Assembly (NCBI GenBank): GCA_029961685.1
Contig: JARWKL010000009.1
Span: 20,889,237 to 20,953,236, forward strand
From: Aristolochia californica
Taxonomy: Eukaryota > Streptophyta > Magnoliopsida > Piperales > Aristolochiaceae
Length of the DNA stretch: 64,000 bases
Reading direction: 5' to 3'
Positions 40,301-51,619 of the stretch are shown one piece after another. A model generated the notes under the pieces. It ran no database searches and was not told the DNA's origin. It saw only the letters and a list, made by a program, of their open reading frames with translations. Position 1 is the stretch's first letter; each line of letters opens with the position of its first letter. Both the position numbers and the translations under genes were made by a program.

Positions 40301-40650
40301 TGATATATATAAATATTAAAAAGAGTTTACAACCCCTAAAAATTACAGACACTTTTTTGAATTATCTCTCTTTGCATTTGTGCATTGTACATTTCCTTTT
40401 TAGTTGTATACTTTTTTTCTTAAATTAAAAATTGAGTTTTCACTTTTCTCTTCATGTCGTAGAAAAAAAAGAGATAAAAGGCAAATAGATCACAACGAAA
40501 AGAAAATTTTAGAGTTTATGTATGGAAAAAATTTAAAACAATAACAAATGTAAGTAAAGAAAATTTATTCACACACCACAAATGAAGACAAAAGTTTGTT
40601 ATCCAAGTTTGGGAAATTCCACTAGTTCAACCCCCCCAATAGCTTGGAAT
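37200..40650 (-). repeat. Diverged higher-order duplication within the inverted block
   Basis: Private variants recur about 2.03 kb apart. CCATTTTTTATGTATA, ATCAACACTTGAG, GAACAGAAAAGTTTT, TTACATCAAGCTGACC, GTCAAACCAGCC and GCAAACGACCTATGG occur at 37.7-38.2 kb and again at 39.7-40.2 kb. A further variant, ACAACCCCTAAAAATTAC, recurs only 1,367 bp apart (38,962 and 40,329). The simplest reading is units a-b-c-d followed by a'-b'-d', with one monomer lost from the second copy. Confidence 0.75.
38515..38560 (-). repeat. Small deletion in monomer
   Basis: GAAAATTTAACTGTCAAAATTTTATTTATCC stands where neighbouring monomers have a longer stretch containing ATTCACACACCACAAATGAAC. About 16 bp is lost and a few bases are altered, which gives the 669-bp landmark spacing. 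Confidence 0.75.
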
Positions 40651-40709
40651 TTTAAAAGAAAGAGATTTTTCTACGCATGTTTTAAAAAATGGATATGCAT
40701 ACTTGAAAC

Positions 40710-40892
40710 ATGTTAAAGATGCAAATGACCTATGGATCCAAACCTTTTAAAGAGAATAACAAACGCTCATTAAATTCTCAAGTGAACGTGCGGTGGGATA
40801 TTTACCCGAGTCAAACAAGCCATTATTTTGCCCATTTACAAAAGGCTTACCTAACAATCATAGATGATTGTAAAGTAATTTATCATGCATCA
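40710..40892 (+). other. Recurrent 60-codon open frame of the monomer, not called a gene
   Basis: This is the cleanest example of a frame that reads MLKMQMTYGSKPF at its start and ends DDCKVIYHA before TAA (as extended here, the frame runs on to 40,910). The same frame is open in about twenty monomers: on the minus strand in + blocks and on the plus strand in the inverted block. In most monomers it is broken by frameshifts or stops. I see no ribosome-binding, splice or promoter context, and no family I can name. Shared descent of the satellite explains the recurrence without coding selection. Confidence 0.3.
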
Positions 40893-42014
40893 TGGGCTAT
40901 ACTTTTTTAAGGAATGACTAATGGATTGGGGGAAAACACTCAGTTAAAAATCACCTGCCTTCCCCTTTTTTCGATGATTGAAAAACCGGATATATAAAAA
41001 TTAAAAAGAGTTTACATCCCTAAAAATTACAGTCACTTTTTGGAATTATCTCTCTCTACATTTGAGCATTGTTCATTTCCATTTTAGATGTATATTTTTT
41101 TTCTTAAATCAAAACTTGAGTTTTCACTTTTCCCTTCATCTCGTAGACAAAAAAGAGATAAAAGGAAAATAGATCTCAACGAAATGAAAATTTTAGAGTT
41201 TAAGTATGGCAAAAATTTTAAGCAATAACAAATGTAAGTAAAAATAAATTATTCACACACCACAAATGAACCCAAAAGTTTTGTTATCCAAGTTTGGGAA
41301 ATTCCACTAGTTCAACAACACCAATAGCTTGGAATTTTCTAAGAAAGAGATTTTTTCTACACATGTTTTAAAAAATCGATATGCATGCTTGAAACATGTT
41401 AAAGAAACAAATGACCTCCGGATCCAAACATTTTAAAGAGAATAAAAAATGCTCATTAAATTCTCAAATGAACGTGCGGTGGGATATTTTCCCAAGTCAA
41501 ACAAGCCACTATTTTTCCCATCTACCAAAAGCTGACCTAAAAATCATAGGTGATTGTAAAGTGATTTATCATGTGTAACGGGCTTTAGTTTTTTGTAAGG
41601 AATAACTTTTGGATTGGGTGTCAATACTCAGTTAAAAATCCCCCGGCTCCCCTTTTTCCCGACGATGGCAAAACTTGATATATAAAAACTAAAAAGAGTT
41701 TACAATCCCAAAAAATTACAGACACTTATTGGAATTATCTCTCTCTAGATTTGTACATTGTGGATTTCCATTTTAGATGCATACTTTTTTCTTAAATCAA
41801 AACTTGAGTTTTCACTTTTCCCTTCATCTCGTACACAAATAAGAGATAAAAGGCAAATAGATCACAACGAAATGAAAATTTTAAAGTTTATGTATGGAAA
41901 AAATTAAAAGAATAACAAATGTAAGTAAAGAAAATTTATTCACACACCACAAATGAACTCAAAAGTTTTGCTATCCATGTTTGGGAAATTTCACTAGTTC
42001 AGCAACCTCAGTAG

Positions 42015-42290
42015 CTTTGAATTTTATAAGAAAGAGAATTTTCCACACATGTTTTAAAAGATGTATATGCATGCTTGAAACATGTTAAAGATGCAAATGA
42101 CATATGTATCAAAACCTTTTAAAGAGAATAACAAGCACTCGTTAAATTCTACCTTTGAATTTTATAAGAAAGAGATTTTTCCACACATATTTTAAAAGAT
42201 GGATGTGCATGCTTGAAACATGTTAAAGATGCAAATGACATATGTATCAAAACCTTTTAGAGAGAATAACAAACACTCGTTAAATTCACA
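42015..42290 (-). repeat. 138-bp tandem duplication inside a monomer
   Basis: CTTTGAATTTTATAAGAAAG begins at 42,015 and again at 42,153. The two copies, 42,015-42,152 and 42,153-42,290, share private variants such as CCACACAT, GACATATGTATCAAAACC and GCACTCGTTAAATTC or close versions of it. The BamHI landmark is changed to GTATCA in both and recurs only 138 bp apart (42,106 and 42,244). The second copy also carries its own substitutions. Confidence 0.92.
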
Positions 42291-43440
42291 AGTGAACGTG
42301 CAGTGGGATATTTACCCGAGTCAAACAAGCCATTATTTTACCCATTTAATAAAAGCTGACCTAACGATCATAGATAATTGTAAAGTGATTTATCATGCGT
42401 AATGGGCTATATTATTGTAAGGAATGACTTATGGATTAGAAGTCAACACTCAGTTAAAAATCCCCCGCCACCCCCTTTTCCCAACGATGGCAAAACCTGA
42501 TATATAAAAACTAAAAAGAGTTTACATTCCTAACAATTACAAACACTTTTTGGAATTATATCTCTCTATATTTGCGCATTGGGCATTTCCATTTTAGATG
42601 TATACTTTTTCTTAAATCAAAAACATGAGTTTTCACCTTTCCCTTCATCTCGTAGACAAAAAAGAGATAAAAGGCAAATATATCACAACAAAATGAAAAT
42701 TTTGGAGTTTATGTATGGAAAAAATTTTAAGCAATAACGAATTTAAGTAATGAAAATTTATTCACACACCACAAATGAATACAAAAGTTTTGTTATCCAA
42801 GTTTGGGAAATTCCACTAGTTCAACAACCCCAATAGCTTGGAATTTTATAAGAAAGGGATTTTTCTACACATGTATTAAAAAATAAATATATGCATGCTT
42901 GAAACTTGTTAAAGATGCAAATGACTTTTGGATCCAATTGTTTTAAAGAGAATAAGAAACACTCTTTATATTCTCAAGTTAACGTGCGGTGGGATATTTA
43001 CCCGAGTCAAACAAGCCATTATTTTGCCCATTAAAAAAAAGTAAACCTAATGATTATAGATGATGGTTGAGTGATTATAATGCATAACGGGCTATATTTT
43101 GTAAGGAATGACTTATGGATCGGGAGTCAACACTCAGTTAAAAATCCCCCGGTTCCCCCTTTTCCCGACGATAGTAAAACCTGATATATAAAAACTAAAA
43201 AGAGTTTACAATCGCTAAAAATCATAGACACTTTTTGGAATTATCTCTCTCTACATTTGAGCATTTTGCATTTCCATTTTAGATGTATACTTTTTTCTTA
43301 AATCAAAACTTGAGTTTTCACCATTCCCTTCATCTCATAGACAAAAAAGAGATAAAAGGCAAATAGATCACAATGAAATGAAAATTTTAGAGTATATGTT
43401 TGGAAAAAAATTAAAGCAATAACAAATGTAAGAACAAAAA

Positions 43441-43530
43441 ATTTATTCACACACTACAAATGAACACCAAACTAGTGGAATTTCCCAAACTTGGATAACA
43501 AAACTTTTGAGTTAATTTTTTCCATACATA
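43441..43530. other. Right inversion junction with adjacent deletion
   Basis: Reverse-orientation sequence ends ATTTATTCACACACTACAAA then TGAACACCAA (to 43,470), and + orientation begins ACTAGTGGAATTTCCCAAAC at 43,471. On the + side GAGTTAATTTTTTCCATAC shows that roughly 60 bp is missing, namely the usual TTCATTTGTGGTGTGTG to GCTTTAAAT stretch. The break lies at almost the same monomer phase as the left junction. Confidence 0.93.
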
Positions 43531-46500
43531 AACTCTAAAATTTTCATTTTGCTGTGATCTATTTGCCTTTTATCTCTTTTTTGTCTACGAGAAGAAGGGA
43601 AGAGTGAAAACTCGAGTTTTGTTTTAAGAAAATAGTACATCTAAAATAGAAATACATAATGCACAAATGTAGAGAGAGATAATTCCAAAAAGTGTTCCTA
43701 ATTTTAAGGGATTGAAAACTCTTTTTCATTTTTATATACCAGGTTTTGCAATCCTCAAGAAAAGGAGGAAACGGGGGATTGTTAACTGAGTGTTGACTCC
43801 TAATCCATAAGTCATTCCTGAGAAAAATGTAGCCCATTATGCATGATAAATCACTTTACAATCATCTATGATCGTTAGGTCAGCTTTTTGTAAATGGGCA
43901 AAATAATGGCTTGTTTGACTCGGGTAAATATCCCATCGCAGGCTCACTTGAGAATTTATAGAGCATTTGTCATTCTATTTAAATGGTTTGGATCCATAGG
44001 AAATTTTCATATTTAACTTGTTTCAAGCAAGCATATCCATTTTTTAAAACATGTGTAGAAAAATCTCTTTCTTATAAAATTCCAAGCAATTGGAGTTGAA
44101 CTCGTGGAATTTCCTCAACTTGGATAACAAAACTTTTGTGTTCATTTTTGGTGTGTGGATAAACTTTATTTACTTACATTTGTTATTACTTTAAATTTTT
44201 TCCATACATAAACTCTAAAATTTTCATTTCGTTGTGATTTATTTTCCTTTTATCTCTTTTTAGTCTACGAGATGAAGAAAAAAATGAAAAGTCAAGTTTT
44301 GATTAAAGAAAAAAGTATACATCTAAAATGAAAATGCACAATGCACAAATGTAGAGGGAGATAATTCAAAAAAGTGTCTATAATTTTTAGGGATTAAAAA
44401 CTCCTTATAGTCTTTATATATCAGGTTTTGAAATCATTGGGAAAAAGGGGAGGTGGGGATTTTTAACTGTTTTGACTCCCAATCCATAAGTCATTCCTTA
44501 CAAAAAATTTAGCCTGTTATGCATAATAAATCACTTTCCAATCATCTAAGATTGTTAGGTCAACGTTTTGTAAATGGACAAAATAATGGCTTGTTTGACT
44601 CGGGTAAATATCCCACCGCATGCTCACTTGAGAATTTACAGAGCGTTTGCCATTCTCTTTAAATGGTTTTGATCCATAGGTCATTTTCATATTTAACATG
44701 TTTGAAGCATGCATATCCATTTTTTAAAACTTGTGTAGAAAAATCTCTTTCTTAAAAAATTCCAAGCTAATTGGGGTTGAACTAGAGGAATTTCCCAAAC
44801 TTGGATGACAAAATTTTTGTGTTCGTTTGTGGTGTGTGAATAAATTTTCTTTACTTACATTTGTTATTGCTTTCTATTTTTTCTATACATAAACTCTAAA
44901 ATTTTCATTTCGTTGTGATCTATTTTCACTTAATCTCTTTTTTGTAAACGAGATGAAGGGAAAAGTGAAAACTCATGTTTCCATTTAAGAAAAAATTATA
45001 CATCTAAAAAGGAAATGCAAAATGCACAAATGTGGAGAGAGATAATTCCAAAAAGTGTCTGTAATTTTTAGTGACTGTAAACTCTTTTAGTTTTTATATA
45101 TCAGGTTTTGCAATCGTCCAGATAAGGGGCAGGGATAATTAACTGAGTGTTGACTCCCAATCTATAAGTCATTACTTACAAAAATATAGCCCATTACGCA
45201 TGATAAATCACTTTACAATCATCTATCATCGTTAGGTCAGGTTTTTGTAGATGGAGAAAATTGTGGCTTATTTCACTCGGGTAAATATCCCACCGCACGT
45301 TCACTTGAGAATTTAATGAGCGTTTGTTCTTCTCTTTAAAAGGTTTTGATCCATAGGTCATTTGAATCTTTAACATGTTTCAATCATGCATATCCATTTT
45401 TTCAAACATGTGTAGAAAAATCTCTTTGTTTTCAAATTCCAAGCTATTGGGGTTGAACTAGAGGAATTTCCCAAAATTTGATAACAAAACTTTTGTGTTC
45501 ATTTGTGGTGCGTGAATAGATTTTCTTTTTTTACATTTTTTATTGCTTTAAATTTTTTCCTTACATAAACTCTAAAATTTTCATTTTGTTGTGATCTATT
45601 TGCCTTTTATATCTTTTTTTTCTACGAGTTGAAGGGAAAAGTGAAAATTCAAATTTTGATTTAAGAAAAAATTATATATCTAAAATGGAAATGCACAATG
45701 CACAAATGTAGAGAGAGATAATTCCAAAAATTATCTATAATTTTTAGGGATTGTAAACTCTTTTTAGTTTTTATATATCAGGTTTTCCAATCATCGGGAA
45801 ATGGAGGAGGCAGGGGATTTTTAACTGAGTGATGACTCCCAATCCATAAGTCATTCCTTACAAAAATATAGCCCATTACGCAAGATAAATCACTTTACAA
45901 TCATCTATGATCGTTAGGTCATATTTTTTTAAATGGGCAAAATAATGTCTTGTTTGACTCGGGTAAATATCCCACCGCACGTTCACTTGCGATTTTAATG
46001 AACAATTTTAATTATCTTTAAACTGTTCGGATCTATAGGTCATTTGCATATTTAACATGTTTCAAGCATGCATATCAATTTTTTGAAACATGTGTAGAAA
46101 AGTATCTTTATAATAAAATTCCAAGCTATCGGGGTTGAACTTGAGGAATTTCCCAAACAAGGATAACAAAAGTTTTCTATTCATTTTTGGTGTGTGAATA
46201 AATTTTATTTATTTGCATTTGTTATTGCTTTAAATTTTTTCCATACATAAACTCTAAAATTTTCATTTCGTTGTGATCTATTTGCCTTTTATCTCTTTTA
46301 ACTCTACGAGATCAAGAGAAAAGTGAAAACTCATGTTTTAATTTAAGAAAATAGTATACCTCTAAAATTAAAAAGCAGAATGCAAAAATGTAGTGGGTGA
46401 TAATTCCAAAAATACTCTACAATTTTAAGGGATTGTATACTCATTTTAGTTTTTATTTATCGAGTTTTGCAATCATCGGGAAAAGGGGGAGGCGGGGGAT

Positions 46501-48499
46501 TTTTAACTGTGTAGACTCCTAATCCATAAGTCATTCCTTAAAAAAATATAGCCGGATACGCATGATAAATTGCTTGACAATCATCTATGATCGTTAGGTC
46601 ATTTTTTTGTAAATGGGCAAAATAACGGCTTGTTTGACTCGAGTAAATATCCAACTGCACTTTCACTTGAGAATTTAATGAACGTTTGTAATTATTTTTA
46701 TAAGGTTTGGATCTATAGGTCATTTGCTTCTTTAACATGTTTCAAGCATGCATATCCATTTTTTAAAACATGTGTAGAAAAATCTCTTTCTTATAAAAAT
46801 CCAAGCTATTGGGGTTGAACAAGAGGAATTTCCCAAACTTGGATAACAAAAATTTTGTTTTCATTTTTGGTTTGTGAATAAAATTTCGTTACTTACATTT
46901 GTTATTGCTTTAAATTTTTTCCATACATAAACTCTAAAATTTTCATTTTGTTGTGATCTAGTGTCTTTTTATCTCATTTTTTTCTACAAGATGAAAGGAA
47001 AAGTGAAAACTCAAGTTTTGATTTAAGAAAAAAGTATAATTCTAAAATGGAAATGCACAATGCACAAATGTAGAGAGAGATAATTCCAAAAAGTGTCTTT
47101 AATTTTTAGGGATTGTAAACTCTTTTTAGTTTTTATATATAAGGTTTTGCAATCGTCGGGAAAAGGGGGAGGTGGGGGATTATTAACTGAGTGTTGTCTC
47201 CCAATCCATAAGTCATTCCATACAAAAATATAGCACGTTACCCATGGTAAATCACTTTACAATCATCTATGAGCATTAGGTCAACTTTTTGTAAATGGGC
47301 AAAATAATGGCTTGTTTGACTCGGGTAAATATCCCATGGCACGTTCACTAGAGAATTTAATGAGCTTTTGTTATTCTATTTAAAAGGTTTGGATCCATAG
47401 GTCATTTGCATCTTTAACATGTTTCAAGCATGCATATCCATTTTTTATACACATTTGTAGAAAAATATCTTTCTTATAAAATTCCATGCTATTGGGGTTG
47501 AGCTAGTGGAATTTCCCAAACTTGGACAACAAAACTTTTGAGTTCATTTGTTGATTGTGAATAAATTCTATTTATTTACATTTCTTATTGCTTTAATTTT
47601 TTTCCATGCATAAACTCTAAAATTTTCATTTCGTTGTGATCTATTTGCCTTTTATCTCTTTTTTGTCTACAAGATGAAGGAAAAAGTGAAAATTCAAGTT
47701 TTAATTTAAGAAAATAGTATACATATAAAATGGATATGTAGAATGCACAAATGTAGAGAGAAATAATTTAAAAAAAGTGTCTATAATTTTTAGGGATTGT
47801 AAACTCTTTTAAGTTATTATATATCAGGTTTTGCAATTGTCGGGGAAAAGGGGAGGCGGGGGATTTTTAACTGTGTTGACTACCACTTCATAAGTCATTC
47901 CTTACAAAACTTTAGCCCGTTACGCATGATAAATCTCTTTACAATCATCTATGATCGTTTTGTCGGCTTTTTGTAAGTGGGCAAAATAATGGCTTGTTTG
48001 ACTCGAGTAAATATCCCACCACACGTTTACTTGAGAATTTATAGAGCATTTGTTATTCTCTTTAAATGGTTTGGATTCATAGGTCATTTTCATCTTGATC
48101 TTGTTTCAAGCAAGCATATCAATTTTTTAAAACATGTGTAGAAAAATCTATTTCTTATAAAATTCTAACCTATTGGGGTTGAACTAGAGGAATTTCAAAA
48201 ACTTGGGTAACAAAACTTTTGTGTTCATTTGTGGTATGTGAATAAATTTTATTTACTTACATTTGTTATTGCTTTAAATTTTTTCCTTACATAAGCTCTT
48301 AAATTCTTATTTCGTTGTGATCTATTTGACTTTTATCTCTTTTTTTCTACGAGATGAAGGGAAAAGTGAAAACTCAAGTTTTGATTTAGGAAAAAAGTAT
48401 ACATTTAAAATGGAAATTCACAATGCACAATTGTAGAGAGAGATAACTCCAAAAATTATCTGTAATTTTTAGGGATTCTAAACTCTTTTTAGTTTTTAT

Positions 48500-49240
48500 A
48501 CATCAGGTTTTGCAATTGTCGGGAAAATATCCCACCGCACGTTCACTTGAGAATTTAATGACCATTTTTTATTCTCTTTAAAAGGTTTGGATCCATAAAT
48601 CAGTTGATTCATTAACATATTTCAAGCTTGCATATCCAGTTTTTAAAACATGTGTAGAAATGAACTAGTCGAATTTCCCAGACTAGGATAACAAAACTTT
48701 TGTGTTCATTTGTGGTGTGTGAATAAATTTTCTTTACTTACATTTGTTATTGCTTTAAATTTTTTCTATACATAAACTCTAAAATTTTCAATTCGTTGTG
48801 ATCTATTTGCCTTTTATCTCTTTTTAGTCTACGAGATGAAGGGAAAAGTGGAAACTCAAGTTTTGATTTAAGAAAAAAGTATATATCTAAAAAGGAAATG
48901 CACAATGCATAAATGTAGAGGGAGATAATTCCAAAAAGTGTCTGTAATTTTATGGGATTGTAAAATCTTTTTAGTTTTTAGATATCAAGTTTTTCAATCG
49001 CCGGGAAAAGGGGGAGGCGGGGGATTTTTACTATGTTGACTCCCAATCCATAAGTCATTCGATACAAAAATATAGCCTATTACGCATGATAAATCACTTC
49101 ACAATCATCTATGATCGTTAGGTTAGCTTTTTGTAAATGGGAAAAATAAGGGCTTGTTTGACTCGGATAAATATTCCACCGCACAGTCACTTGGGAATTT
49201 AATGAACGTTTGTAATTATCTTTAAAATGTTTCAAACATG
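48500..49240 (+). repeat. Monomers with three internal deletions
   Basis: Near 48,520-48,530 CAATTGTCGGGAAAA runs into TATCCCACCGCACG, losing about 165 bp. Near 48,655-48,662 GTGTAGAAA runs into TGAACTAGTCG, losing about 45 bp. Near 49,220-49,232 CTTTAAAA runs into TGTTTCAAACATG, losing about 44 bp including the BamHI landmark. The distance between landmarks 48,589 and 49,878 therefore covers two units. Confidence 0.88.
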
Positions 49241-51619
49241 CATATCCACTTTTGAAAACATGTGTAGAAAAATATCTTTCTTATAAAATTCCAAGCTATT
49301 GGGTTTGAACTAGAGGAATTTCCAAAACATGGATAACAAAACTTTTGTGTTCATTTGTGGTGTGTGAATAAATTTTCTTTACTTACATTTTTTATTGTTT
49401 TAAATTTTTTCCATACATAAACTCTAAAATTTTCATTTCCTTGTGATCTATTTGCCTTTTATCTCTTTTTTGTCTACGAGATGAAGGGAAAAGTGAAAAC
49501 TCAAGTTTTGATTTAAGAAACTTGTATACATCTAAAATTTAAATGACAATACACAAATGAAGAGAGATAATTCTAAAAAGTGTTCCTAATTTTAAGGGAT
49601 TGCAAACTCTTTTTCGTTTTTATATATCAGGTTTTGCAATCGTCGAGAAAAAGAGGGGGCGGGGATTTGTTAACTGAGAGTTGTCTCCCAATCCATAAGT
49701 CATTCCTTACAAAAATATAGCCTGTTACGCATGGTAAATCACTTTAAAATCATCGATGATCATTAGGTCAGCTTTTTGGAAATGGGCAAAATAATTGGTA
49801 GTTTGACACGGGTAAATCTCCCACCGCACGTTCACTTGAGAATTTAATTACCTTTTCTTATTCTATTTATAAGGTTTGGATCCATAGGTCATTTGCATCT
49901 TTAACTTGTTTCAAGCATGCATATGCATTTTTTAAAACATGTGTAGAAAATTCTCTTTCTTATAGAATTCCAAGCTATTGGGGTTGAACTAGTGGAATTT
50001 CCCCAACTTGGATAACAAAACTTTTGTGTACATTTGTAGTGTCTAAATAAATTTTCTTTACTTACATTTGTTATTGCATTAAATTTTTTTCATACATAAA
50101 CTCTAAAATTTTCATTTCGTTGTCATCTATATGCCTTTTATCTCTTTTTTGTCTACAAGATGATAAGAAAAATGAAAACTCAAGTTTTGATTTAAGAAAA
50201 AAGTATACATCTAAAATGAAAATGCACAATGCACAAATGTAGAAGGCGATAATTCAAAAAAGTGTCTATAATTTTTAGGGATTGTAAAATATTTATAGTT
50301 TTTAAATATCATGTTTTGCAACCAGTGGGAAAAAGGGGAGGTGGAGGATTTTTAACTGTGTTGACTCCCAGTCCATAAGTCATTCCTTACAAAAATTTAG
50401 CCTGTTACGCATGATAAATCCCTTTACAATCATCTATGATCGTTAGGTCAGCTTTTTGTAAATGGGCAAAATAATGGCTCGTTGGACTCGGGTAAATATC
50501 CCACTGCACGTTCACTTTAGAATTAATGGCTCTTTAAAAGGTTTGGATCCATAGGTCATTTGCGTCTTTAACATGTTTCAAGCATGCATATCCATTTTTT
50601 AAAACATGTGTAGAAAAATCTCTTTCTTATAAACTTCCAAGCTATTGGGGTAGAACTAGAGGAATTTCCCAAACTTGGATAACAAATTTTTGTGTTCATT
50701 TGTGGTGTGTGAATAAATTTTCTTTTCTTACATTTTTTAATGCTTTAAATTTTTTCCATACATAAACTCTAAAATTTTCATTTCGTTGTGATCTATTTGC
50801 ATTTTATCTCTTTTTTGTAAACGAGATGAAGGGAAAAGTGAAAGCTCATGTTTTCATTTAAGAAAAAAGTATACATCTAAAATGGAAATGCAAAATGCAC
50901 AAATGGGGAGAGAGATAATTCCAAAAAGTGTTTGTAATTTTTAGGGATTGTAAACTCTTTTTAGTTTTTATATATCAGGTTTTGCAATCGTTGGGAAAAG
51001 GGGGAGGCGGGGGATAATTAACTGTGTTTTGACTACCACTCCATAAGTCATTACGTACAAAAATATAGCCGGTTACACATGATAAATCACTTTACAATCA
51101 TCTATGATCATTAAGTCAGCTTTTTGTACACGGGGAAAATTATGGCTTATTTGACTCGGGTGAATATCCAACCGCACGTTCACCTGAGAATTTAAAGAGC
51201 GTTTGTTATTCTCTTTAAAAACTTTGGATCCATAGGTCTTTTACATCTTTAACATGTTTCAAGCATGCATATCAATTTTTTAATACATGTGTAGAAAAAT
51301 ATCTTTCTTATAAAATTCCAAGCTATTGGGGTTGAACTAGAGGAATTTCCTAAACTTGGATAAAAAGTTTTTGTGTTCATTTGTGGTGTGTGAATAAATT
51401 TTCTTTACATACATTTGTTATTGCTTTAAATTTTTTCCACACATAAACTCTAAAATTTTCATTTCGTCTTGATCTATTTGCCTTTTATCTCTTTTTTGTC
51501 TTCGAGATGAAGGGAAAAGTGAAAACTCAAGTTTTGATTTAAGAAAAAAGTATACATCTAAAATGGTAATGCACAACGCAAAAATGTAGAGAGTGATAAT
51601 TCCAAAAAGTATCTGTAAT

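Larger units (their letters stand above)
31204..43470 (-). repeat. Inverted satellite block, subfamily C (~685-bp monomers)
   Basis: All monomers are in reverse orientation: the G-rich island appears as CCCCCGCCTCCCCCTTTTCC and the BamHI landmark as GGATCCAAACC. Landmarks lie at 31,363, 32,047, 32,709, 33,389, 34,073, 34,751, 35,437, 36,122, 36,806, 37,336, 38,014, 38,683, 39,366, 40,047, 40,734, 41,420, 42,106, 42,244 and 42,930. C-type variants, read on the minus strand, are TTGACTCCCAATCCATAAG, CTTATAAAATTCC, GAGCGTTTG, GTGATCTATTTGCC and mostly ACAAATGTAGAG. They match the block on the right better than the one on the left. The block length of about 12.27 kb corresponds to about 18 monomer lengths. 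Confidence 0.95.

Noticed and set aside
31204..43470. Inverted block as a transposon with terminal inverted repeats
   Set aside because: The interior is the same satellite in reverse, with no coding capacity and no target-site duplication visible. The inverted symmetry is just opposing monomers.
43559..43837. 92-codon minus-strand open frame
   Set aside because: It sits in a normal C monomer across the AT-rich and G-rich landmarks; the equivalent frame in other monomers is interrupted. No recognisable domain.
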